Positions 8,651-16,374 of a stretch of 64,000 nt of DNA are shown here, piece after piece (the stretch's first letter is position 1; the number at the start of each line of letters is the position of its first letter). Source of the DNA: Bifidobacterium pullorum subsp. saeculare (lineage in GTDB: Bacteria > Actinomycetota > Actinomycetes > Actinomycetales > Bifidobacteriaceae). The position numbers were made by a program, and so were the translations under genes. Where the stretch lies: the NCBI RefSeq assembly GCF_016899725.1, contig NZ_JACLYU010000006.1:36785-100784 (forward strand), written 5' to 3'. Below the pieces are notes generated by a model, which saw only the letters and a program-made list of their open reading frames with translations, searched no databases and had not been told where the DNA came from.

Positions 8651-8852
8651 CCTCAAGGCGCGCCGTCTAGCGCGTGGGCTCAAGCAATCGGAGCTGGCAG
8701 ACCTGGTCGATGTGCGCCGCGAGACGATCAGCCGGCTGGAGCAGGGGCAGTACTGCCCTTCCCTGCGGCTGGCGATGGACCTGGCGCAGGTGTTCGGCGT
8801 CACAGTGGAGGATATGTTTAGCTTCGACGACGAGAAGAACGCCGGTAGCTGA
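8640..8852 (+). CDS. XRE-family transcriptional regulator (short, YgzD-like)
   Basis: A 70-residue protein consisting almost entirely of one helix-turn-helix domain: KARRLARGLKQSELADLV, then VRRETISRLEQGQYCPS, then LAMDLAQVFGVTVEDMF. This is the compact HTH_3 form seen in small regulators that work as dimers. It overlaps the upstream membrane-protein gene by 11 nt and is therefore probably translated by coupling. It may autoregulate the pair; no operator was identified. Confidence 0.88.
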   Translation: MRTDLKARRLARGLKQSELADLVDVRRETISRLEQGQYCPSLRLAMDLAQVFGVTVEDMFSFDDEKNAGS

Positions 8853-9060
8853 AGATGGGGATTCGCCCGGCGGGTTCGCCGGCAGTGAACCGGCGCCCGG
8901 TGGCGCATCGGCGTGTCGCGCGGCGGCACCCCCTCAGGCGGGGGTATCACGTGATGTCCGTGTCACGCCGTGCGACAACAACCTCACATGGCGTGACAAT
9001 GTTGTCTCTTCCCCGGAATTCCGCCGTTCTTGTGTTACGGACCACTGTTCGCGCGGCGTG

Positions 9061-9066
9061 TATAGT
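9061..9066 (+). promoter_or_regulatory. probable -10 element of the surface-protein gene
   Basis: TATAGT lies 65 nt upstream of the surface-protein ATG, in an otherwise GC-rich stretch. A convincing -35 with standard spacing was not found; a TTGTGT further upstream is too distant. Confidence 0.45.
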
Positions 9067-9130
9067 GACCAATCGGATCCACCTGAACCCCCTCTGCGAG
9101 GGGAAGGGCAATGATTCAAGGAGGTATGTG

Positions 9131-9760
9131 ATGAAGAAGAAAATTATGGCCCTGCTTGCGGCCATCGCCACGGTGTTCGGCCTGGGCTTCGGCGCCAGCA
9201 CCGCCATGGCTGCCCCTGCCGTTCCGTATGCTCCGGCGATCCAGGGCACGGTGACCTACGACTCCACGAACCGCACTCTGACCGCCGCCATCGATTCCGG
9301 TGGCGCTGTGGACGCCGGCTACAAGTATGTGTACGCCCAGTACGACTCCACGCTGGTCTCCAGCGTGGAGCTCGCCGCCGCCTTCGACCACACCCAGTAT
9401 GTGGGCGAGGCCAAAGCCGACGTGTTCACGGTGCGCATCCATCTCACCGATAAGGCTGTGAAGAACGCCACCAAGATCTACGTCAAGTTCTACATGTGCA
9501 AGACGCAGAAGGCGGATCCGACCGCTGAGGATATTCAGAACTGGCTTGCCAGTGGCGAGGCTCTTCAGGTCAAGGGCACCGAGCAGGACCTCTCGGTGAG
9601 CTTCAACATCCCGCAGGTCGGTGAGCAGACCGAGTCCTCCGAGCCGTCCGGCTCCACCGCGAAGACCGGCGCCGCCGTGGCTCCGTATATCGTGGCCGTG
9701 CTCCTGCTCGCCGCCGCCGGCATCGCGCTGATGGCCGTGCGTAAGAGCACCACCCGCTGA
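9131..9760 (+). CDS. secreted, wall- or membrane-anchored surface protein
   Basis: A 209-residue protein. It has a classical signal peptide (MKKK plus hydrophobic core, probable cleavage after STAMA near residue 27), an extracellular domain of about 130 residues rich in beta-type segments, a Ser/Glu/Pro linker (about 160-175), then STAKTG, a hydrophobic segment of about 20 residues and a basic tail RKSTTR. The tail has the layout of a sortase signal, but AKTG deviates from LPxTG, so either a variant sortase motif or plain membrane anchoring is possible. The ATG has AAGGAGG 6 nt upstream. A strong terminator follows, so this is a monocistronic gene. The extracellular domain family is not recognised. 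Confidence 0.8.
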   Translation: MKKKIMALLAAIATVFGLGFGASTAMAAPAVPYAPAIQGTVTYDSTNRTLTAAIDSGGAVDAGYKYVYAQYDSTLVSSVELAAAFDHTQYVGEAKADVFTVRIHLTDKAVKNATKIYVKFYMCKTQKADPTAEDIQNWLASGEALQVKGTEQDLSVSFNIPQVGEQTESSEPSGSTAKTGAAVAPYIVAVLLLAAAGIALMAVRKSTTR

Positions 9761-9805
9761 ACCGGCGCAAAGCCACCGGCTTAGTCCGGCGGTGATTGAC
9801 TGATG

Positions 9806-9843
9806 AAGATTCCGGCATGGGGTTCCATGCCGGAATCTTTTTG
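9806..9843 (+). terminator. strong Rho-independent terminator
   Basis: A perfect 15-bp stem (9806-9820 with 9825-9839, GGTT loop) is followed by a T-rich run ending at 9842. It closes the surface-protein gene and separates the backbone from the polysaccharide region. Confidence 0.9.
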
Positions 9844-9896
9844 TGTTATTGATACCGGTCGGGGTGCATGCCGCTCCGCGGCATGTGATCGGACGT

Positions 9897-9941
9897 CTGG
9901 GATACTGGGATGCCTGGGATACTGGGATGCCTGGGATACTG
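9897..9941 (+). repeat. 17-bp tandem repeat, about 2.6 copies
   Basis: CTGGGATACTGGGATGC occurs at 9897-9913 and 9914-9930 with a partial third copy, 40-80 nt upstream of the polymerase-like gene. Copy-number change could alter spacing in its promoter or leader. Confidence 0.75.
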
Positions 9942-9979
9942 AAACACGTGGGAGACTCAAGCAAAAGGAGCCAAAGCCG

Positions 9980-11329
9980 ATGACCGTTCTGGAACGCCGT
10001 ATCGCACCCGTCGTGTTCTGCGCGGCCGTGCTGTTGCTGCCGGTGGACGGCCTGGTCTACGGCGTGCAGATGCCATACTGGAGCCCGATCAGCCCGGTGC
10101 TGTTCCTGGCGTACGTGCTGCTCAACGCCCGCCGGCTGCCGTGGGCGCTGCGCCGGCATCCTTACGTGCCAGTGATGTTCTGCGCGATGGCCGCGGTCAG
10201 CGTGGTCGGCTGGGTGACCATCGGCGTGAATCCGACGTATTTGGGACGCACCACGCTTGCCGTGACGGCGGCGATGGCGCTCGTGCTCGCGTTGTCGCTC
10301 GCGTTCGACCGGTCCCCCGAGGCAGGCGGTATTCGCCCGCATACCGTGGTCACGGTCGCGGTGGTGGCGTATGCGGCGGCCTTTCTGTTCGGTGTGTTCA
10401 CCTGGCTGGCCGAGCCCGCGCACTTCGGCTGGGGCGCCGTGCAGCGCACGCTGAACCCGGTGTTCCTGCGCCAGTATTTCAGCTCGCGCCCGCAGTTCCT
10501 GTTCGCCGAACCCAGTTACATCGGCATGCATCTGTACGGTGTGCTGCTGCCGATGTTCTGGCTGACGCGCGACAGGCGACTGCCAGTGCTCATCGCCATC
10601 TTCGCCGTGGGCGCGCTGGCGATGGGGTCGGGCGCGCGCATCGCGGTGGACAGCGCGGTGGCGCTGGTGCTCGTCGCGGTTATGATGGTCCGTTGGCGCC
10701 GGCTGGCGCGCAATCCCCGGGCGTTGGCCGGCGCCGTGGCCGGCCTGGCCGCGGCCGCCGTCGCCGGCGCGGCGGTGGTGCTGTCGCAGCCAAGGCTGCG
10801 CGAGGTGTTGACCGGTGGGCTGCTGTCCAGCGATGCGTCGATGTCGGCCCGCCTGCTACGCACGGTGGCGCCGCTGATGGCGGGGCTGCGCGACCCCCTG
10901 CATCTGTTGTTCGGATTCGGCGCAGGCAATCTGGGGGTGGCGATGGAACGCGGGTACGGCCCGGCCATGGCCTGGTATACGGCGCACGGCGGCATGATGA
11001 CGCAGGAGATCGAGGAGATGCGCCATCCATTCGCGCCGACGCTCAACCGCGCAGGCAATGTGTTCACCATGAACGCGTATGCCTCGTTCGTCACCGAGTT
11101 CGGCCTGCTGCTGGCCATCGCCGCGGTGGTGCTGCTGCTGGTGCACATCACGCGGCATCACGCGTGGTCGAAGACCACGGTATGTTGGTTGCTGCTGCTG
11201 GCCTATCTGTACGCACAGTTCGAGGCGTACGCGTTCTACGCGCTCCCCCTGTTCCTCTGGGCCACGGGCCGCCGGCGGGGTAGCCGTTCCGACGCCTGCC
11301 CACGGGCCGTGCGGCGGCTCGTACAATAG
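9980..11329 (+). CDS. O-antigen ligase/polymerase-like membrane protein (Wzy-type)
   Basis: A 449-residue integral membrane protein with about ten or more hydrophobic segments and a large loop around residues 290-360. The segment FAEPSYIGMHLYG near residue 175 and the AMGSGARIAV segment after it match the pattern of Wzy polymerases and O-antigen ligases, which join polyprenyl-linked sugar repeat units outside the membrane. The ATG at 9980 has AAAAGGAG 9 nt upstream. It is followed after 46 nt by a low-molecular-weight phosphatase gene in the same direction, a pairing that fits polysaccharide export. The cognate repeat unit is unknown. Confidence 0.78.
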   Translation: MTVLERRIAPVVFCAAVLLLPVDGLVYGVQMPYWSPISPVLFLAYVLLNARRLPWALRRHPYVPVMFCAMAAVSVVGWVTIGVNPTYLGRTTLAVTAAMALVLALSLAFDRSPEAGGIRPHTVVTVAVVAYAAAFLFGVFTWLAEPAHFGWGAVQRTLNPVFLRQYFSSRPQFLFAEPSYIGMHLYGVLLPMFWLTRDRRLPVLIAIFAVGALAMGSGARIAVDSAVALVLVAVMMVRWRRLARNPRALAGAVAGLAAAAVAGAAVVLSQPRLREVLTGGLLSSDASMSARLLRTVAPLMAGLRDPLHLLFGFGAGNLGVAMERGYGPAMAWYTAHGGMMTQEIEEMRHPFAPTLNRAGNVFTMNAYASFVTEFGLLLAIAAVVLLLVHITRHHAWSKTTVCWLLLLAYLYAQFEAYAFYALPLFLWATGRRRGSRSDACPRAVRRLVQ

Positions 11330-11375
11330 GAGCCGGGCCAAGAAGGCCGGTGTATCCACACTGCCAAGGAGAGTT

Positions 11376-11918
11376 ATGCGCGTTCTGTTCGTCTGCCATG
11401 GCAACATCTGCCGTTCCGCTCTGGCGGAATATCTGCTGCGCGCCGCATTGCCCGCGGGCGCGGACGTCGAGGTGGCCAGCCGCGGACTGCTGGACATCGG
11501 TCCGCGCACAATGGATCCCCAGTACCTCGATTGGCTGGCGGCCCGCGGCATCGACGCCTCCGGCCATCACGCCGCCCAGGTGAGCGGGCAGGACGTCTCC
11601 GACGCCGGGCTCATCCTCCTGTTCACCGACCAGCAGCTGAGCGAGCTGTGCGAGCGCTTCCCCACCGCCTCGCGCAAGACCTGGCTGCTCACCGATTTCG
11701 CCGCGCTCGCGCAGCGTTGCCTGGCCGACGGCGACCTCGCCTCCGCAGCCACCCCCGGGCGCCGGCTTGCCGCCATCGCCGAATGCGCGCCGTTCAAACG
11801 ACCGTTCCTGCCCCATCCGCAGGACATCGAGGACCCGCACCACGAATCGGCGCAGCTGTACGCGGATGTCGCGGCCCGCATCGATGGCGCCGTCAGCGCA
11901 ATTGCCGAGGTGCTGTGA
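11376..11918 (+). CDS. low-molecular-weight protein tyrosine phosphatase (Wzb-like)
   Basis: A 180-residue cytosolic phosphatase. The P-loop CHGNICRS begins at Cys7 with Arg13, fitting CX5R, and the family's acid aspartate is probably in IEDPHHE near residue 152. In Gram-positive and Gram-negative capsule systems such enzymes dephosphorylate the BY-kinase that controls chain length; here the likely partner is the Wzz/BY-kinase fusion at 44.2-45.6 kb. The ATG at 11376 follows CAAGGAGAG. It is somewhat longer than the usual 150 residues. Confidence 0.88.
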   Translation: MRVLFVCHGNICRSALAEYLLRAALPAGADVEVASRGLLDIGPRTMDPQYLDWLAARGIDASGHHAAQVSGQDVSDAGLILLFTDQQLSELCERFPTASRKTWLLTDFAALAQRCLADGDLASAATPGRRLAAIAECAPFKRPFLPHPQDIEDPHHESAQLYADVAARIDGAVSAIAEVL

Positions 11919-12071
11919 GCTTCATATCGCGGCCCAGCCATGGAACTGACGGCGCCCGACGCATCTGCGGTCTCCGCCGGCAACGGCGAGCGCGACAGGT
12001 CAGGCATCCACTGGGCGACGAACCATCAGAGTCTGCAACGGCTGTTTCCTGACCGGAAGAGCCCACTGGAA

Positions 12072-12314
12072 TCAGCGGGATTCACTGTCCGCTCTCTTCT
12101 GAATCTCCATGACTTTAACGGCGACGCGCAAAGCGTCTTGATGGGAGAGCCGACCATACACTGGCGTATCGTCCCACGCAATGTCATCGGCGGTGATTCT
12201 CGCGACCTTGTCGCAACGAACCACACATGGTTTACGTAACCCGGCCTCACGCCAATCCAGCAACGGGACATCATCTGGGGCATAGCGCCACGTATTACCC
12301 GTGATCTTCAACAT
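12072..12314 (-). CDS. putative type II toxin, MazF/PemK-like C-terminal half
   Basis: An 80-residue protein whose middle (VPLLDWREAGLRKPCVVRCD, then ITADDI and YGRLSHQDALRVAV) resembles the second half of PemK/MazF toxins, where the chain passes through the V-R-x-D-K strand and a GRLS helix. The usual N-terminal part (GDIVWVDFDP) is absent, and no homologous residues can be read in the open frame upstream of the ATG, so the gene is either truncated or a short variant. The ATG overlaps the stop of the upstream gene by 1 nt (TGATG), typical of toxin-antitoxin operons. An RNase function is inference. Confidence 0.5.
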   Translation of the reverse strand: MLKITGNTWRYAPDDVPLLDWREAGLRKPCVVRCDKVARITADDIAWDDTPVYGRLSHQDALRVAVKVMEIQKRADSESR

Positions 12315-12565
12315 CAGGGCATACGCCCGCCCGTTGCGGCATCCACCTTGGGCTCCATGACGTTCATACGGGACTCATCAAACGCAAGAACCGGATATCC
12401 CTCATCGTCGAGTTCGACATCACCACTCGGGGAATCAAAAGACTCGATGAAGGACGCCAGCATCTCGTCAGGCGAAACACCACAGTCATAGGCATAGTTC
12501 ATGAACCGGGCCAAGGCGGCATCGCTGACGCTTATCGGCCTCGGGGAAAACGTAACAGCCGTCAT
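12314..12565 (-). CDS. putative antitoxin of the 12.1-12.6 kb pair
   Basis: An 83-residue acidic protein with ISVSDAALARFMNYAYDCG near the N terminus, an acidic middle (EDE-rich) and a C-terminal tail. The layout (short helical N terminus, disordered acidic tail) is that of a RelB/MazE-type antitoxin, but no motif is diagnostic. GGAGGTGG precedes the ATG at 12565. The stop overlaps the start of the downstream toxin-like gene by 1 nt. It lies just downstream of an IS3 remnant. Confidence 0.5.
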   Translation of the reverse strand: MTAVTFSPRPISVSDAALARFMNYAYDCGVSPDEMLASFIESFDSPSGDVELDDEGYPVLAFDESRMNVMEPKVDAATGGRMP

Positions 12566-12630
12566 CGTCCACCTCCATTCACGACATACAGTGTCTAGGC
12601 TTCCATTGCTGAACTGACCTGATTCTCGGT

Positions 12631-12764
12631 CCACTCCTATCATCAAAGAGACTTGCGCCGCCTAATGCTCATAGTACTCAGCCTCGGCCTGCTGCACCAC
12701 AATCCCCGGTTCCCACGAATCCACCGGGAAACGTACCGGCAGCGTCTGCCGCTGTTCGCGCAGG
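12631..12764. repeat. IS3 transposase 3'-end remnant, copy A
   Basis: This 134-bp stretch is nearly the same as 16110-16243. On the minus strand part of it encodes VVQQAEAEYYEH followed by a stop, which matches the C terminus of the IS3 transposase at 20.4 kb (QQVENEYYEHQAAQA). It is therefore the decayed end of an IS3-family element. The two copies are in direct orientation and bracket the ATPase-remnant, DprA-like and phosphoribosyltransferase segment. Confidence 0.75.
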
Positions 12765-12793
12765 GTTCGCCGGCATGGCCTGCCGTGGAAGCG

Positions 12794-13195
12794 TCACTCC
12801 CCCAAGGAGCCAGTCGATGATGTTCTGCCCTTGGATGCCGTTGCGGCTGTAGGGGAATTCGTCCAGGGAGAGCACGGTCTTGGGGTAGTTGTCATGGATG
12901 GCCCCGAACGCGCCGAACTCGCGTTCGCGGGTCGGTCCCTCCGCGCACAGGTAGGTGACCTGGAAATAGTGGGTGCGTCCGGCGCGGGTGGCAACGAAGT
13001 CGACCTCCTTGTCACCAACCTTGCCGACGGTAACCGTATAACCGCGGCGGCGCAGCTCGAGGTGGACGATGTCCTCGAGGGTCCGGTCGATCGCCGAGGC
13101 GTTGTCCATGCCGGCCGCCTGCCTGAGGCCGGGGTCCACGAGATAATACTTCTCGTCGAAACGCAGCAAACGCTTGGTTTGAAGTGTCGATGATC
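12794..13195 (-). pseudogene. C-terminal remnant of a DUF4143 AAA-type ATPase
   Basis: The frame encodes LRFDEKYYLVDPGLRQAAG, LRRRGYTVTVGKVGDKEVDF and a final QNIIDWLLG, which is the C-terminal half of ATP-binding proteins with a DUF4143 (nuclease-like) domain. The Walker-containing N-terminal half is absent upstream. Near the end, a run of five C (12799-12803 on the plus strand) puts the frame off by one: with four, the protein would end WLLGE and a TGA at 12794. It is thus a 5'-truncated, frameshifted relic. It is not the same subfamily as the intact ATPase at 47.9 kb. Confidence 0.75.
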
Positions 13196-13645
13196 ATCGT
13201 CGCGTCGCCTTCCCGTGTTCACGTAGTAGTCGCCGTCGCGCATCCATCCGTCGGAGTCGTCGATGGTGTCGGTCATGCCTTCGTCGGGCTGCTCGCAGCG
13301 CCTGCGATCCCATTGCCTCCACATGCCCTTGCCCGGCAGACAGGTCGGCCTCGTACGTGGAGTACCGGTTGGACACATGCTCGGGCAGAAACCGGTGCGC
13401 GCCCAGCCGCAGATCCTTGTGTCAGATCTCGAGCGTACTCGCGCCGATCCACAGGTCCACCGACGCGCCAATGCGCAGGTACAGAGCCGCACACGAGAGA
13501 GAAAAGGCACTGTTTTTCCTTACCGTGGTAGAAATCTGTATAGAGGATTTCCTCTTGCCATTAGAACCACCGTGTCCGCTGATCAGATGTATGGCGACTT
13601 GACGCCCGGTCGGAGTTGAATAGGAGCAAGAAGGAGACATCTACG
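13196..13645. other. no gene recognised
   Basis: About 450 nt between the ATPase remnant and the DprA-like gene. Several overlapping frames exist on both strands, none with convincing protein-like composition or start sites. The last 100 nt are AT-richer and probably hold the promoter of the DprA-like gene. Confidence 0.5.
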
Positions 13646-14647
13646 ATGGACAGCAGCACGCTGCGCGAGGAAAACGCCGCGCTTCTGGCGCTCGTACGTT
13701 CCTGCGAGAAGCCTGACACGTGGGCCTCCCTCACCAATGAGTGCGTGGTCAGGGGAAGCGCGGTCACCGTGTATGAGCACCGGCTGGATCCCATTCGTCA
13801 CCCCTATCCGGACGATTGGCATGACCCGCAGGGGACTCTTTTCGACGATGCCGCTTCCCAGCCCACCGACATGCAGTCGGACAGGCTCAGACGTGAGCGG
13901 ATACGGGCGCTTGCCGACCTTGACGTTTGGAAGGATCAGGGACTCGACTTCGTGTCAGTATTCGATCCGCGTTTCCCTTCCCGGCTGCGTGCCACCGTCG
14001 ATGTGCCCCCGTTCCTCTTTGCCGATGGTACTCTCGTTCCCGACGATAGGGGCGTCAGTGTCGTCGGTTCCCGTCACTGCACACCCGAGGGCATGCGGTT
14101 CGCGCGTGCCTGCGCCGGCATGCTCATCGACAGAGGACTGACGGTCGTTGCCGGGCTGGCCAAAGGAATCGACGCCTTCGCCCATCGCACCGCTCTGGAA
14201 CAGGGCGGCCGTACCGTCGCGTTCATCGGCACCGGTATCCGTCGTTGCTATCCGCCCGAGAACCGTGATCTGCAGCGTGAAATCGCCGAGCATGGCCTCG
14301 TTCTTTCCCAGTTCTGGCCGGATGCCGCTCCTACCAGGCATTCCTTCCCGATGCGCAACGCACTTATGTCGGGCTATGGCATTGCCACCATCGTCGCCGA
14401 TGCCGGGGAGCATTCCGGTACGCGCATCCAGGCACGTCAGGCGCAGCGTCACGGGCGTCCCGTCATCATCAACCGTATGGTCCTAGACAAGGCCAAGTGG
14501 GCACGCGACCTTGCCCATCGCCCCGGAATCTATATTGTCGGCGATGCCGCCGAGGCTGCCCACGCGCTTGATGACATCCAGCGTATCGATACAGGGGTGG
14601 ACCAGCTCATCAGGAACATTCTTCAGGCAGAAACGGCCTACGCATGA
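13646..14647 (+). CDS. DprA-like (SLOG/Rossmann) DNA-processing protein
   Basis: A 333-residue protein with the DprA Rossmann core: VSVVGSRHCTPEGMRFARAC (residues about 135-155), VVAGLAKGIDAFAHRTAL, VAFIGTGIRRCYPPEN and SFPMRNALMSGYGIATIVADAG. DprA proteins bind single-stranded DNA and load RecA; related SLOG domains also occur in nucleotide-signal and defence proteins. There is no classic C-terminal DML1 winged helix visible and the N-terminal 110 residues are unlike a standard SAM domain, so this is probably an accessory paralogue. The ATG follows GAAGGAG by 9 nt. The stop overlaps the next gene by 4 nt (ATGA), indicating coupling to the phosphoribosyltransferase. Confidence 0.82.
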   Translation: MDSSTLREENAALLALVRSCEKPDTWASLTNECVVRGSAVTVYEHRLDPIRHPYPDDWHDPQGTLFDDAASQPTDMQSDRLRRERIRALADLDVWKDQGLDFVSVFDPRFPSRLRATVDVPPFLFADGTLVPDDRGVSVVGSRHCTPEGMRFARACAGMLIDRGLTVVAGLAKGIDAFAHRTALEQGGRTVAFIGTGIRRCYPPENRDLQREIAEHGLVLSQFWPDAAPTRHSFPMRNALMSGYGIATIVADAGEHSGTRIQARQAQRHGRPVIINRMVLDKAKWARDLAHRPGIYIVGDAAEAAHALDDIQRIDTGVDQLIRNILQAETAYA

Positions 14648-15473
14648 GTTCCCTGACACTCTACGCCCGAGACTTTGAACACCGTATGGATATGCTCATC
14701 GGCAGTTACGCCCGCAACGTCGTCTACAGTAGTACCCATGGCCATGTCTGTCCCGTATGCGGTGGCCCTAAGCAGGACAAGTATAGTTTCTGCATATCTT
14801 GCGAGAGGGAACGCCAGCAGGCGAAAAGTCAGAATCTAGCGCTCGCTGATATGGTCCGCATAAGTATCTACGCTTCAGAATACGACGACCAGGCATACCG
14901 CGTCATGGAGGGCTACAAGAATCTTGGCAGTCCCGCCGTCAAAGATTATCAAAACGTTGTCAAATACATCCTTGGCGACGCCCTCATGATTCATCGAGCT
15001 TGCATCCCCATGGCAACGGGGGCAACGCCAACCTCATGGTCGGTCGTGCCTCCAGTAAGAGTAGCCCCAGATACGGCACCAACAGCGTCCTTGCTCGGCT
15101 TGTATCGCCTCACCTGTCTGACATTCCTATGTTCAGCATCGTCTCCAAGAGCGCGAAGAAACGCGCTGTGATTGACCCTGACGCCTTTGCGCTTGAGACT
15201 ACGCCCAATCCCGATGCACTCAACCATGTTCTTCTGATTGACGATTCCTAGACTACCGGCGCCACCATTCAATCCGCGGCAGCCATGCTAAAACGAGCCG
15301 GAGCCAGCCGAGTCACTGCCTACTGTATCGCCCGTATCCTCGCTCCCAACTGGATTGCACACAACTACGGCGACAAAATATCTCAAGGCTTTTCCAACCT
15401 CGAGTTTCAGCTCCGATGCCCATGGACGACACGCCCCGGTAACCAATGCGAAGGACTTGCCTCATGGGATTAA
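14644..15473 (+). pseudogene. ComF-like phosphoribosyltransferase, frameshifted and with in-frame stop
   Basis: The first frame starts at 14644 and shows a zinc-ribbon-like CPVCGGPKQDKYSFCISC (residues 36-53) as in ComF proteins. Around 15000-15030 the readable protein moves to another frame, which continues through LVSPHLSDIPMFSIVSKSAK to VLLIDDS, then a TAG (15249-15251), then TTGATIQSAAAML. VLLIDDS-x-TTGAT is the PRPP-binding loop of phosphoribosyltransferases, so the TAG replaces one residue of that loop (TGG to TAG is a plausible single change). With a frameshift and a nonsense codon the gene is inactive unless recoded. It overlaps the DprA-like gene by 4 nt. Confidence 0.75.
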
Positions 15474-15478
15474 ATGTC

Positions 15479-15853
15479 TTACTTCCGGATTCTACTGTTG
15501 CGTTTTGGCCGTTGCACGGTTTTGCTGCTTGTCTGCCGACACGATGCACTGGGCCGCTCATGAAGACCGCATCGTCCCAACGTCAATTCCTCGCCGATCG
15601 AGCTGTGCCAGTAACGGATGAGGTTGTCCGCCTTTCCCGCACGATCCGGACGCTGCGGCCGCGTAGAAAGATCATAACCAGCATTGACAAGCACATCGGA
15701 TCAAGATCGGGGAACTCTTCGACAACTGCCCTGACCTGTCTCCTACGATATTCCGCCCTGCTGTGCTCGAGGGCCGCCTGCCATCCAGACACAGTGTCGA
15801 CGCCAAGCTCGGAGCATGCCATCTGCAGTACGTCCTCCAGACAAGGACGAAAA
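15479..15853 (-). pseudogene. possible frameshifted small gene, unrecognised
   Basis: Immediately downstream of the small gene at 15857-16072 and in the same direction, one frame gives a protein-like segment (WQAALEHSRAEYRRRQVRAV, then EEFPDLDPMCLSMLV) and near 15690 another frame seems to continue it (NAGYDLSTRPQRPDRAGK). Together they suggest a single interrupted gene, probably the partner of the small upstream gene. No family is recognised and the reading is tentative. Confidence 0.28.
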
Positions 15854-15856
15854 CGG

Positions 15857-16072
15857 TCACCAGTCCGACAGATAGTCCAAGTCTTTAAGCTCCCGCAACG
15901 CGTTCCGCTCCTCAAGGCTCAGTCCAATCAGATTAAGCTTAAACTCCAGCTCCCGGCGGGTCCCATACTTGGCCTCGATCTGCTTCCTACGCTCGTCGAT
16001 CTGTTCAAGGGTCAACATAATCGGAGGCCCGACCTTGTGGGACTTCGGTCCCTTCACCATGGCAGTCATCAT
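15857..16072 (-). CDS. small charged protein, unrecognised, possibly antitoxin-like
   Basis: A 71-residue, strongly charged, helical protein (segments LTLEQIDERRKQIEAKYGTR and LSLEERNALRELKDLDYL). GGAAGG lies 6 nt before the ATG at 16072. Its size, charge and position in front of a second frame (15479-15853) resemble a toxin-antitoxin layout, but no family motif is visible. It lies inside the segment bracketed by the two IS3 remnants. Confidence 0.5.
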   Translation of the reverse strand: MMTAMVKGPKSHKVGPPIMLTLEQIDERRKQIEAKYGTRRELEFKLNLIGLSLEERNALRELKDLDYLSDW

Positions 16073-16109
16073 CCATCACCTTCCTGCCGAACTGCTCTGG
16101 TCCCCCGTT

Positions 16110-16243
16110 CCACTCCTATCAACGAAGCGACGTGCGCCGCCTAATGCTCACAGTACTCAGCCTCGGCCTGCTGCACCACAAGCCTGAGTTCCCTCGCATC
16201 CACCGGGGAACGTACCAGCAGCGCCTACCACTGTTTGCGCAGG
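16110..16243. repeat. IS3 transposase 3'-end remnant, copy B
   Basis: Directly repeated counterpart of 12631-12764, with scattered substitutions. On the minus strand it again encodes the end of an IS3 transposase (QQAEAEYCEH then stop). It lies between the small charged gene and the leader of the glycosyltransferase gene. Confidence 0.75.
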
Positions 16244-16279
16244 CCTGGACATGCGCCAGAACTTGGGCGCCATGTTCCT

Positions 16280-16374
16280 GTTCCGTTACTTCCGTTGGTT
16301 GGGTTACGCTTGTCTAGCGTAGGGGCATGCGTGTGCCCCCGTGGCCTGCCTGGCAGACGGCAGGAGAGAGAAAG
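16280..16374 (+). promoter_or_regulatory. leader shared by two glycosyltransferase genes (copy 1)
   Basis: The region upstream of the glycosyltransferase start resembles 23430-23520 base for base in several blocks: a TTACGCTTG/TTATGCTTG -10-like block, a GGGGCA...TGCCCC hairpin-like block, a GGCAGNNGGA block and the ribosome binding site. The match continues into the first codons of each gene. This is evidence of duplicated or homologous expression signals; the precise promoter was not resolved. Confidence 0.5.

Noticed and set aside
12794..13195. C5 run as phase-variation site of the ATPase
   Set aside because: The gene lacks its whole N-terminal half, so switching the frame would not restore a functional protein.
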